The translations under genes were made by a program, and so were the position numbers. The notes beneath the pieces are model-generated. The model made no database searches, was not told the DNA's origin, and was given only the letters and a program-made list of their open reading frames with translations. Source: Diaphorobacter limosus (GTDB taxonomy: Bacteria > Pseudomonadota > Gammaproteobacteria > Burkholderiales > Burkholderiaceae_C). From it: a stretch of 64,000 nt of DNA. Positions 37,979-45,909 of the stretch are shown one piece after another (within the stretch, counting starts at the first letter, position 1; every line of letters starts with the position of its first letter). The stretch is taken from contig NZ_CP136921.1 in the NCBI RefSeq assembly GCF_033100095.1, positions 466,501-530,500 on the forward strand. Direction: 5' to 3'.

Positions 37979-39066
37979 GCAGCTTCCTTCAAATAGGGGA
38001 AGGACTGGACCTGCTGTTGGAAGGCTGCCACATAGACACCGGCGGCGCGAGCCAAGTCTGCGGTGATGTCGTCGCCCACCAGGCCCAACAGCGACGGACC
38101 AGGGCTGGCCGTTTGCGCAGGTGTGGCGAGCTCAGCCAGCCGATTCAGCGCTTGCTGTCGATCGCCCAGGTGGGCTTGAACGCGCGCCACAAAGGCTTTG
38201 TCGTTGGCCACCTCTTGGCAGGACTGCTCCAGTTCAATGGGTAAGCGGAAAAGGTGAATGGTCCGCCCAACGCCGATCACCTCGTCATGAACCTTGGCGG
38301 CAGCGGCCGTCACGCCGTTGTACTGTGCCAGGAACACAGACCGGGTGAATATGGGAGAAAGGAAAGCGCCCGCAGTCAAACTGAAGAAATCGCTTCCCCA
38401 CCAATTGGCTTGCCACTTTTCTCCCAGGCTTCCGACTAATGCGCGTAGTTCGACACCCGAGGCCAGCGCAGCATCGTACAAGGCTGGCGCCGACATGCCA
38501 GGTTGGTAGACCTCCAGCAGCTGCTTGGTTTCTTCGATCAGCCCCAACCCTGCTTGCAACTGGGTGGTGTAGTACCGCGGATCGCTCACGCAGCTTCCTT
38601 CAAATAGGGGAAGGACTGGACCTGCTGTTGGAAGGCTGCCACATAGACACCGGCGGCGCGAGCCAAGTCTGCGGTGATGTCGTCGCCCACCAGGCCCAAC
38701 AGCGACGACCAGGGCTGGCCGTTTGCGCAGGTGTGGCGAGCTCAGCCAGCCGATTCAGCGCTTGCTGTCGATCGCCCAGGTGGGCTTGAACGCGCGCCAC
38801 AAAGGCTTTGTCGTTGGCCACCTCTTGGCAGGACTGCTCCAGTTCAATGGGTAAGCGGAAAAGGTGAATACCATCGCCCAACGCCGATCACCTCGTCATG
38901 AACCTTGGCGGCAGCGGCCGTCACGCCGTTGTACTGTGCCAGGAACACAGACCGGGTGAATATGGGAGAAAGGAAAGCGCCCGCAGTCAAACTGAAGAAA
39001 TCGCTTCCCCACCAATTGGCTTGCCACTTTTCTCCCAGGCTTCCGACTAATGCGCGTAGTTCGACA
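37845..39066. repeat. 611-bp tandem duplication spanning brxE and the start of brxA
   Basis: 37845-38455 and 38456-39066 are the same 611 bases apart from two compensating single-base indel sites. Each unit holds nearly all of brxE plus the first 45 codons of brxA. The junction joins ..GTTCGACA (brxE) to CCCGAGG (brxA) with little or no shared sequence. Confidence 0.95.
37975..38589 (-). CDS. BrxA(1-45)-BrxE chimera created by tandem duplication
   Basis: This 204-residue frame starts at the duplicated brxA GTG (38589). The first 45 residues equal BrxA (YYTTQLQAGLGLIEE ... ALASG); from VELRALVGSLGEKWQ to SFPYLKEAA it equals BrxE. The junction is at 38455/38456. This copy is the only one in which the BrxE part reads through without frameshift (GVGRTIHLFRLPIELEQ; TASPGPSLLGLVGDD). 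BrxE is known from type 6 BREX and has no established activity. Whether the chimera folds or works is unknown. Confidence 0.85.
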   Translation of the reverse strand: MSDPRYYTTQLQAGLGLIEETKQLLEVYQPGMSAPALYDAALASGVELRALVGSLGEKWQANWWGSDFFSLTAGAFLSPIFTRSVFLAQYNGVTAAAAKVHDEVIGVGRTIHLFRLPIELEQSCQEVANDKAFVARVQAHLGDRQQALNRLAELATPAQTASPGPSLLGLVGDDITADLARAAGVYVAAFQQQVQSFPYLKEAA

Positions 39067-39083
39067 ATCGCTTCTGCTGTCAT
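38586..39083 (-). pseudogene. brxE: BrxE-family protein, upstream copy, frameshifted
   Basis: The gene has its native start at 39083 (MTAEAIVELRALVGSLGEKW) and the family segment WWGSDFFSLTAGAFLSPIF, VFLAQYNGV and KVHDEVIGVG. Around 38868 it has one extra base compared with the downstream copy, after which the frame ends at 38844. Around 38706 it lacks one base, so the two changes compensate only beyond a 165-base out-of-frame stretch. It is the first gene of the BREX operon. Confidence 0.85.
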
Positions 39084-39395
39084 GTTTTGCTCTACCCTCG
39101 TGATGCTTTGCGTGGTCCAGACGCTGCCCAAGAATAGTGCAAGATGAAGCGTGTGATGGCGAGCGGTTGAGATTTTCTGCAGCCTCGTAACCAGAATAGG
39201 GCGGCGAGCGCAAGACCCACATCACCAAGAGACTCTTTGTGAGTGACTGGATTGCGCCGCCCCATCAGCACCTTGTGCCGTGCTGAACTATCCTGCACTC
39301 AGCCGCTGGAAGGCGGACTACCTTCTAAAAGGGTATATCGCACCACGGTGACGGCACTGCCCCTTGGGGAAAGCCCAAGGGGCAACACTCACAAC
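39084..39395. promoter_or_regulatory. BREX upstream region with an 11-bp hairpin
   Basis: No gene is seen in this interval. It must contain the BREX promoter on the complement; I see no clear -35/-10 pair. A perfect inverted repeat TGCCCCTTGGG / CCCAAGGGGCA with loop GAAAG lies at 39358-39384, 12 bases past the stop of the phage-type replication gene. No T tract follows, so besides a terminator it could be a structural element such as an origin or packaging hairpin of a filamentous phage. Confidence 0.5.
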
Positions 39396-40781
39396 TTACC
39401 CCATCAAGTTAGACACATCGCTGGTCGTCCCGTCCGAGGGAAAGTGCACCAGGACCCCCGCCTTGCGGAACCCCTCCAAAACTGCCAACAGCGTGGAGAC
39501 TGGGATAGAGGCCGTTGTGCCAGCACAAGCAGCACCGCCCTGAGTTTTGCTCTTGCCTTTACTCGTGGCCTTGCCCTTGCCACGCACCTTCGCATCCCAC
39601 TTGATCTGCGCCGCAGCAAGTGCCGCATCAACACGCTTGCGCAGCTCACGGTTCTTGCGCTTGACCGTGGCAGGCATATGGCAATGCGCCAGCAACTCCT
39701 TCGGTGGCTCAACCAACCGATCCAGCGACAGCAACCCGTTCAGCCCAGGGATCGCGATGCGGCACTGGGTCTTCCAGGGAATATCAATGTCGATGCGCAG
39801 GCGCTCCTGGATACGCTGCTTGATCGGCGACTTCTTCCACTCGCCTGACTTGAACTCCGGGAACCGATTCATGGGCTTGCCCTTGAGGTGCCAATCGAGT
39901 ACCAGCATGTCACATACCGACAGCTGATCAATATGGCGCTGCTGTGGCTTGTTGACCCGGTAGTCCGCATCCACCTTCAGCAACGTACGAAGCCAATCGA
40001 ACTGCTGCTGATACACCGCCTTGCCCTTGGCCCCGCGCCAAGCGCTTGGCTTGCTCAGCCCGCTCTCCGCAAGGTATTTGGTGCTGAGTTTGATTTCCAC
40101 CCGAAGCACGCGCTTGCCGATGGCGTAGATATCACCCGCCACCTCCGGCGACTCAAAGCTAGAAAACTTGTTCGGCTGGTTTCGATCCTTCACGTAGAAC
40201 AATACCGAGCGCCCATCGACCTTGTTGATGTACCAAGACTGAGTATCCCCAGATGCGGAAACCCCCACCTTCTTGGAGATTTTCTCATCCGAATTGCGAG
40301 GCGACTTCAGCACAATCCCTGCGTAGCGCTTGAGCTTCGATTGAAAGCCCACAGCCTGCTTTTCCGATTCAAACTCCAAGCAGTAAGTCAGCGTGATCTC
40401 CTGAAACTCGCAGTGCTTCAAACTGATGGTCTTCACATACGCCGGGTCGACGCCCCCCGATTCCGCAAGATTGATCTGCAGCTGGTATTTATGGGTGAGC
40501 GCAGCCTGGTAGACAGAATTGCTCATCAATACGTTGTTGCCGATCAGCGTTGCAGGGTGATTCACTGATAGCTGGTAGGCGTACACCTGAAAGTCACCAT
40601 TCAACTTCGCAATGATCTTATTATTAGCCTTTGTTAGGCCCTTAATGTGATCACTCATAGTATTGAGGTGACAGACCTCTTTATTGTGAAAGATGATTCC
40701 ATGCTTTGCAGGAAAGTTGATGGTCCCATGCTTTTTGCGGGGTGCTGGCATATAGAAGATGGACGTTTGAGAATCAGACAT
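39396..40781 (-). CDS. Filamentous-phage/plasmid type replication initiation protein (gene II/X-like)
   Basis: This protein of about 461 residues starts MSDSQTSIFYMPAPRKKHG at 40781; a later start at 40659 (MSDHIKGLTKANN) is possible. The middle part resembles the Phage_CRI/Phage_X replication proteins of inoviruses: WYINKVDGRSVLFYVKDR, then GKRVLRVEIKLSTKYLAESGL, and MLVLDWHLKGKPMN. These are rolling-circle nickases acting at the phage origin. The C-terminus is basic (KGKATSKGKSK). Base composition is less GC-rich than the neighbours. The assignment rests on pattern memory and needs a profile search. Confidence 0.6.
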   Translation of the reverse strand: MSDSQTSIFYMPAPRKKHGTINFPAKHGIIFHNKEVCHLNTMSDHIKGLTKANNKIIAKLNGDFQVYAYQLSVNHPATLIGNNVLMSNSVYQAALTHKYQLQINLAESGGVDPAYVKTISLKHCEFQEITLTYCLEFESEKQAVGFQSKLKRYAGIVLKSPRNSDEKISKKVGVSASGDTQSWYINKVDGRSVLFYVKDRNQPNKFSSFESPEVAGDIYAIGKRVLRVEIKLSTKYLAESGLSKPSAWRGAKGKAVYQQQFDWLRTLLKVDADYRVNKPQQRHIDQLSVCDMLVLDWHLKGKPMNRFPEFKSGEWKKSPIKQRIQERLRIDIDIPWKTQCRIAIPGLNGLLSLDRLVEPPKELLAHCHMPATVKRKNRELRKRVDAALAAAQIKWDAKVRGKGKATSKGKSKTQGGAACAGTTASIPVSTLLAVLEGFRKAGVLVHFPSDGTTSDVSNLMG

Positions 40782-41074
40782 AAAAGCTTTCAATTGTGAT
40801 TTTGGTGCTTGCAACGATGCCCTTATGGGCGATATTGCATATCACGCAAGCACGCTACAGGTTGGTTAAATGGTTGGTCCGCTAGTTGATCTGCTTTAGT
40901 AGTCGATGTGTGGTTGGTGGTGGTGAGCTAGTCATAGTCAATCAATTACTAGTAACCAGCACATTCGCTTTTGACGACATCACCGCCAAAACCCTAAAAA
41001 CCACTGAAAAACAGCTCTACGGCAGCGTCAAATCGGGTTTTCTTGGTTTCCCGAGCGTTTGATAAATCCGCAAT

Positions 41075-41380
41075 TTATGCCGAAGCAGAATGCGTCCAAA
41101 GTGAACCCGAATTCAATAATTCGCGCAGATCCTTAACTTGCCAAACGGCAATACGGCTACCCAGCTTTTTTGGAGCAGGCAACGCGCCGGATTTGCACAA
41201 ACGCCAAACGGTCGAGCGGGATACCCCCAGCAGCATCAGCACCACAGTGAGGCGTACGAAGGCCTGATCGGGAAGGTCGTTGAAATTGCGCAGGAGATCG
41301 GGAAGGGTGGGGGCCGACGCATTGCGCTTGCGTGGCACCTTCGCTTGGTTGGCCGTGACGGCTTGCAGCTTCTCATTCAT
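41075..41380 (-). CDS. AlpA-like helix-turn-helix regulator
   Basis: This 101-residue protein (start MNEKLQAVTANQAK) has a C-terminal MerR/AlpA-type helix-turn-helix, VVLMLLGVSRSTVWRLCKSGALPAPKKLGSRIAVWQVKDLRELL. Regulators of this kind control excision or early genes in satellites, prophages and small integrative elements. It lies upstream of the replication gene on the same strand, with a 290-base gap. Confidence 0.8.
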   Translation of the reverse strand: MNEKLQAVTANQAKVPRKRNASAPTLPDLLRNFNDLPDQAFVRLTVVLMLLGVSRSTVWRLCKSGALPAPKKLGSRIAVWQVKDLRELLNSGSLWTHSASA

Positions 41381-41810
41381 GGATGAACTCCAGGTATTTG
41401 CTACGGACCAGTGCGACATGCACTGCATCCAGCCATCAGGGTTCACAGTTTTTTTTCCGAATGTTGTTCAACTCCTCGCTAAGCCTCGCCAGTGCTAGCT
41501 TTGCGGCCCATGCGGTATGCGCTGAGTTGTCTCTCAACTGACGGTGCGCAATGCAGCACTTTCAATCGAGAGGAAAGTGGAAGAGGTGGAGATGCGCTCT
41601 TAAACTTCGGAGAGGAAAGTGGAAAATGGAAGTGGATGAGCGAAAGCTCGACAGGAGGTGAGAGGGTTGTTCGCACCGTGCTGTAGTACGAACGGTGGGA
41701 GGAAAGTGGTACCACTGCACCGCCAGAAATAGCGAGTCGTGGAAAGAGGGTCACTTGACTTGGGAGTCGTTTCTCTGAATGGAGCCAGGCCTGAGGCGAC
41801 TAGTGAAAAG
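41381..41810. promoter_or_regulatory. Intergenic region with three direct repeats
   Basis: GAGGAAAGTGG occurs at 41570, 41612 and 41699, spaced 42 and 87 bp, all in the same orientation. They lie between the AlpA-like gene and the AT-rich hypothetical gene, so they could be operator or origin repeats. A 19-base string CGCCAGTGCTAGCTTTGCG (41487-41505) also occurs at the inner edge of the IS1071 repeat (53762-53780). No gene is seen here. Confidence 0.5.
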
Positions 41811-42477
41811 ATGGATGAAAATTCATTTTCTAATAAAGAAACAAAACAACCAACCAGGGCGAATATGAAAATATTGAAAGCATCGTCAAATGTGAAAAAC
41901 TATTGGTCGTGTGAGTTTTTCATAAAGCTAGTCTCAAAGTATGAAACACCCATTTTTGGTTCTATTGAATCCGAGGTTGGTCCCCAAATAAAACAAGAGC
42001 CTAATAGTTTGAATGAGGTGTTGGAGCTGCATGGGGTGACATCTAACCTCAGGGCATTCCAATCAAAAGAAGAGTTTGAAGTAAGAAGAAGGGTCGAGGA
42101 AATATTGGCCAATGAAGCTCCTTCAATCAAACAGCAGACAAGTCTCCATAAAATATTTTGGTACAGAATCTGGCTTTTTCTCGTTCTGCAAGGTGCGCTG
42201 AAAAAAGACAGCTTTATCGAACATTACGCTTCATGGAGAGAAAATAAAGGGGCTCGATATTTCGAGGTCTTATGCTCTTTTGAAAATCAAGCAACCTATC
42301 AAAAGTCAATTCCTATTGACATTTTTTTGCTGAGCGGTATTCCATCAAAAGAAGAAATTGAAGCCCAAATTGAATTGGCTGAGCCATTAATTTCCAGGCC
42401 ACTCATAAAAAATAAAAACAAGAGAAGTATTGAAAAGATTGTTGGCAGGAAAAATTTGGAGGATATTAAGATATCTA

Positions 42478-44086
42478 GTCGGCCCTGCAAAATTCACCGC
42501 AACATCCAACCCAGCGATCCACAGCGGGTTCTGCGCGCCTGCGTGGCCATAGCCAGCGCCGCAGCCCAGATCCACAGTCGTGCGAGCAGGGGCGCAAAAA
42601 GCCCCTTGAGGCCCAAACGCACGATCGCCCGCAGCAGCCAGCGGATGTTGTAGCCGGCTGCGCACAGCACCGCGTGCAACGCATCGCCCATGGATCCCTT
42701 GAGCCAGCACCGATCCATGCCGTTGTCGTGTTTCAAGTGCCCTATCGCAGGCTCTACCGCTTGCCTTCTCTTGAGCCAGCGCCGATGCGCTGAGGTGAGG
42801 CTTTTGAACTTGCCCCGGTGGATGATGTCAACGCCCGGGTTGTGTGCATCCACCCCTCTGAAGCCCAGATCGACGATCACCTGCTTGGGGCTGCGGCCCG
42901 TGTCTTCGGTCAGGATCGTTACCTGCTCGAGTTGCTCGGCCAAGGTGTGGCCGTCATAGGGGTTGCCGGTAAAGCTGCGTGCGCCCACCATCAGCCCTTG
43001 CCTGTGCGTTACCGCCACGCTGACCTTCACGCCGAACTCGTAAGGTTTCCTGGCCTTGCCCTTGCCAATGCACTCGACCTCCGGTGCGTGCATGGCATAC
43101 AGCTTGTTCTTGTCTTTGGGTTGCTGGGTGCGGATGCGCTCGGCGCGCTGCATCAGATCGTGCAGGGCGGTCAGCGCCTCGGCCGGCACTTGAGGCATCT
43201 GCTTAATCTTGCGCCCCACCTCGCGCAACACGATGCCGAGGATGGTGCGCTGGCGCTTGACGGTCTTCTTGAGCCGCTTGAACTGCTTGGCATGGGCGTA
43301 GCCGCCGGCCTTGCGCCGCAAGGCCTTGCCTTCGCGCACAAAGGTCTGCTTCAGGGCAATGCCCGCCCGCTTGGCGGCGGTCACCACCTTGTGGCGGGCG
43401 ATCTCCAGCAGGCGTGAGTCCACCGGGTGGGCAATGGCCTTCTCCTGCACCGTGGTGTCCACGATCAACCGCTCGAACTCGGCGGGCCCGATGGCCCTGG
43501 AGGTGACGGCCGTGTCGATGGTGGCCTTGAGCAGTTCTTCCACGCCGGCCTCGCCAATCGCTGTACGAAAGCGTCCGATCTGCGTGGCGTCACACGGCAG
43601 GCGTGGTTCGTAGAAGCGCATGCCGCTGAAGTGCTGCCAGACCACGTTCTCCGCCCAGCGCTGCACCAGCTCCTCGTCGCTGAGCTTGTTGGCGTGCTTG
43701 AGGTACAGCAGACTGGCCATCAGGCGGATGGGCAGGCGCGGACGGCCTGCGGCGGCGACTGCGCCGCCAGCCACTTGCACAGAAGGGCCAAACAGGTCGT
43801 CTTGTGCCACTGCACGGCCCTCGCGTGCCTGGCGAGCAAAGTGCGGTGCCAGCGCTGCCTCGATCTGTGCCCAGGGCAGGCGGCTGGCGAGCACCGCCAG
43901 CGGGTGGTGCAGGTCGATCATCTCGGCCAGTGGTTGGCGGAAGAAGTCGGCGGTTTGACCGGGCTGGGGCATCACAAAACTCTCAGAAATCAATGGCTGG
44001 TGAATTGATTCTCGGGGGATGGAGCTGTCGGGGAAACAGCGCAAACCCAGTGTTTATGGGGGCTGGCTGGGTTTTGCAGGGCCGAC
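42478..44086 (-). mobile_element. IS5-like insertion sequence, copy 2
   Basis: The element is 1609 bp with the same terminal repeats as the copy in pglX. It is flanked by the perfect 6-bp duplication TATCTA (42472-42477 and 44087-44092). Only a few base changes separate the two copies, so at least one moved recently. Confidence 0.95.
42494..43972 (-). CDS. IS5-like DDE transposase, copy 2
   Basis: This is the same protein as the copy at 28071-29549 (likely start MPQPGQTADFF), with one or two substitutions such as KVVTAAKRAG for KVVIAAKRAG. The frame is intact. Confidence 0.9.
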   Translation of the reverse strand: MPQPGQTADFFRQPLAEMIDLHHPLAVLASRLPWAQIEAALAPHFARQAREGRAVAQDDLFGPSVQVAGGAVAAAGRPRLPIRLMASLLYLKHANKLSDEELVQRWAENVVWQHFSGMRFYEPRLPCDATQIGRFRTAIGEAGVEELLKATIDTAVTSRAIGPAEFERLIVDTTVQEKAIAHPVDSRLLEIARHKVVTAAKRAGIALKQTFVREGKALRRKAGGYAHAKQFKRLKKTVKRQRTILGIVLREVGRKIKQMPQVPAEALTALHDLMQRAERIRTQQPKDKNKLYAMHAPEVECIGKGKARKPYEFGVKVSVAVTHRQGLMVGARSFTGNPYDGHTLAEQLEQVTILTEDTGRSPKQVIVDLGFRGVDAHNPGVDIIHRGKFKSLTSAHRRWLKRRQAVEPAIGHLKHDNGMDRCWLKGSMGDALHAVLCAAGYNIRWLLRAIVRLGLKGLFAPLLARLWIWAAALAMATQARRTRCGSLGWMLR

Positions 44087-44280
44087 TATCTATAGACAAG
44101 GCCGTTACTTCAGGAAAAATTGCAGGCCTTGTAAAGGCTACGGAAAAGAATTCCCGTCACAAGTACAGAGGAAATAGAAATGAGCTGTACCGGGATATTG
44201 TGAAAAATATTGGATTGCAGACGAAAGAAAGTATGTTTGTGAGAGCGGTTTCACTATTCGTGGAGACAAAGGCAAAATAA

Positions 44281-44790
44281 TTGAGTACTCTGCGATGGGG
44301 CGAAATTCAAATCTATCGATGTGTGAGTTACTGGCACTCCGCATTGAATGATTTATTTGTTTGGCTCGAAATTTGGTTTCGCTGAAAACACTTGAATTTA
44401 TTGGAATTTCGATGTGCCGATATTTCTGAAAGTCAATGATGCCGACGTTGTGCTATAATTCACTATAAACTTATGTTGGTTTTGGTAAGTGGCTTTTTTA
44501 GCCACTTACTGAAAATCAATATCAGCTTTCCCCCCCCGCCTGTGTTCCCAGGTCGTTTCTCCCATCCCCCTGCTTGATTTCCCTCGCGCCGTAACCCCAC
44601 GGTAGCGTGCGCGCGGCTGTCGCCATGACAGCACGCGTGGCACCGCCGTGGCCGTGTCATCGCGGTGGTGATGGGTTATGTGGTGGCGGATCGCGCCAGG
44701 GCGTGCTGGCGGTAGTGCCGAGCGCATAGCTGCGCTTCGTTCTTTTTCCCCTTTCCCTTCTCCCTTTCTCTTCTTCTCAGGAGCTTTTCC
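44281..44790 (+). promoter_or_regulatory. Leader region of the three-gene module
   Basis: This 510-base stretch has no gene I can support. It contains a consensus -10 box TATAAT (44454-44459), then a perfect 10-bp hairpin with a T-rich loop (44485-44509, GTAAGTGGC / GCCACTTAC). A GC-rich part follows, then a polypyrimidine tract (about 44740-44778) running into the AGGAG box before the first gene. The hairpin about 20 bases past the predicted transcription start could act as an attenuator. Confidence 0.5.
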
Positions 44791-45117
44791 ATGACCTCTT
44801 TGCCTGGTCAGGCCGCCGCATGCGCGCGTTACGAACAACAACGCACTCCCTTGTTCAGCTTGGGCACTGTGCTGATCACCCCCGGTGCACTCGACATGCT
44901 CGAAGCACTGCAGTTGGCACCGCTGCCGTTTGTGCTGCGCCACGTTGCGGGGGATTGGGGTGACCTGTGCCAGGAAGACAAGGAAGCGAACGCTGCGGCG
45001 CTCACTTACGGCAGCCGTTTGCTGTCGGCCTATGACATCCCCCCGAACCATCGGCTGTGGATCATCACGGAGGCCGACCGACGCTCGACCACCTTGCTGC
45101 TGCCGGAGGAATACTGA
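44791..45117 (+). CDS. Small ICE/plasmid-type hypothetical protein
   Basis: This 108-residue protein reads FSLGTVLITPGALDMLEAL, VAGDWGDLCQEDKEANAAAL, YGSRLLSAYDIPPNHRLWII and TEADRRSTTLLLPEEY. Proteins with this pattern (start of gene 'ATPGAL', 'GDWGDL', 'ITEADRS.T.ILLPEEY') are common on plasmids and integrative elements, usually without function. It starts with ATG behind CAGGAGC. It is first in a same-strand group with the C39-like gene four bases downstream of its stop. Confidence 0.85.
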   Translation: MTSLPGQAAACARYEQQRTPLFSLGTVLITPGALDMLEALQLAPLPFVLRHVAGDWGDLCQEDKEANAAALTYGSRLLSAYDIPPNHRLWIITEADRRSTTLLLPEEY

Positions 45118-45120
45118 GCA

Positions 45121-45732
45121 ATGCTGCATTCCTACCATTGCCACCCCCGAATCAGTGCTGGCATGCATGGCCCCATGTTGGGCAACCAGCGGCTGCATGT
45201 GCGCCAGGGGGAGGTGGATGCCACTTGCGGCTACCACTGCGTTTTGATGGCATTGATGGTGTTGGGCCAAGTGCGGCGCAATGCGCTGATCTGGGACACC
45301 CGCGATGTGCGCCTGCAAGCGCTGCGCAAAGTGGCGCAGCGGTACTACTTCGACGGCTGCGAGGTCCAAGAGCTACAGCAACAACTGGCCCCCTATGCCG
45401 AGCAAGTGCACTGCAAGGAATTGCGCTCGCGCGTGGCGGAACGCACTTTGGATGCGCTGGCCGATGGAAAGTTGTGCTTGGTGTGCTTTTCCACCGAGCG
45501 CTACATGCATTGGGTGCTGGCTGTGGGCATGCGCTTTGAGGCGGAGGAACCCGCTGACTTGCTGGTGCTGGACCCGGCCATGGCCCCGATACCGCTGGTG
45601 CCCTGGAATGCCATGCTGACCGGCTGGGCGAGCAAGCAGCCACGGCGTGTGGTGGCCACGCTCAGTGAGCGCGTGAACATCGACGCGGTGTTGGTGCTGT
45701 CGCCTGTGGCGCAGGCGCAAGAGGGCGAGTAG
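45121..45732 (+). CDS. C39-peptidase-like protein (papain-like fold)
   Basis: This 203-residue protein has a catalytic-triad pattern of C39-like cysteine proteases: VDATCGYHCVLMALMVLG (Cys near residue 36, with a second Cys four later), STERYMHWVLAVG (His) and LLVLDPAM (Asp). There is no signal peptide and no transporter domain, so it is not a bacteriocin-processing ABC transporter. A cytoplasmic protease or a catalytically altered regulator is possible. The gene starts four bases after the previous stop. Confidence 0.65.
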   Translation: MLHSYHCHPRISAGMHGPMLGNQRLHVRQGEVDATCGYHCVLMALMVLGQVRRNALIWDTRDVRLQALRKVAQRYYFDGCEVQELQQQLAPYAEQVHCKELRSRVAERTLDALADGKLCLVCFSTERYMHWVLAVGMRFEAEEPADLLVLDPAMAPIPLVPWNAMLTGWASKQPRRVVATLSERVNIDAVLVLSPVAQAQEGE

Positions 45733-45909
45733 GCCGTTCGGCAGTTGTGTCGTTCTGCTTCGCTCGTTTTCTTTTTTCCCTTTTTTCTTCTTTCTGAACT
45801 TCCGCTTTCCGTAGCACTGGGCTGTGAGCCAAGTGCCGCTGCCGCATGGACGAACGGCTGGGCGGGAGTTCGTTTGTACGTTGTGTTGCTTGTTTGGAGG
45901 TGCTTTGTG

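Larger units (their letters stand above)
41811..44280 (+). pseudogene. AT-rich hypothetical gene interrupted by IS5-like copy 2
   Basis: The 5' part (41811-42477) and 3' part (44093-44280) join in frame when the IS and one TATCTA repeat are removed, giving ..LEDIKISIDKAVTSGKIAGLV.. and a protein of 284 residues. It begins MDENSFSNKETKQPTRANMK and has no family I recognise. Segments such as FWYRIWLFLVLQGALKK may be a buried helix, and the C-terminus is Lys-rich and helical (RNELYRDIVKNIGLQTKESMFVRAVS). The low GC content against its surroundings suggests foreign origin, perhaps a phage or satellite cargo gene. Confidence 0.75.

Noticed and set aside
37845..39066. A CRISPR-like or multi-copy repeat array
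   Set aside because: There are only two long units in tandem, with coding content, so it is a simple duplication; no CRISPR array was seen anywhere in the window.
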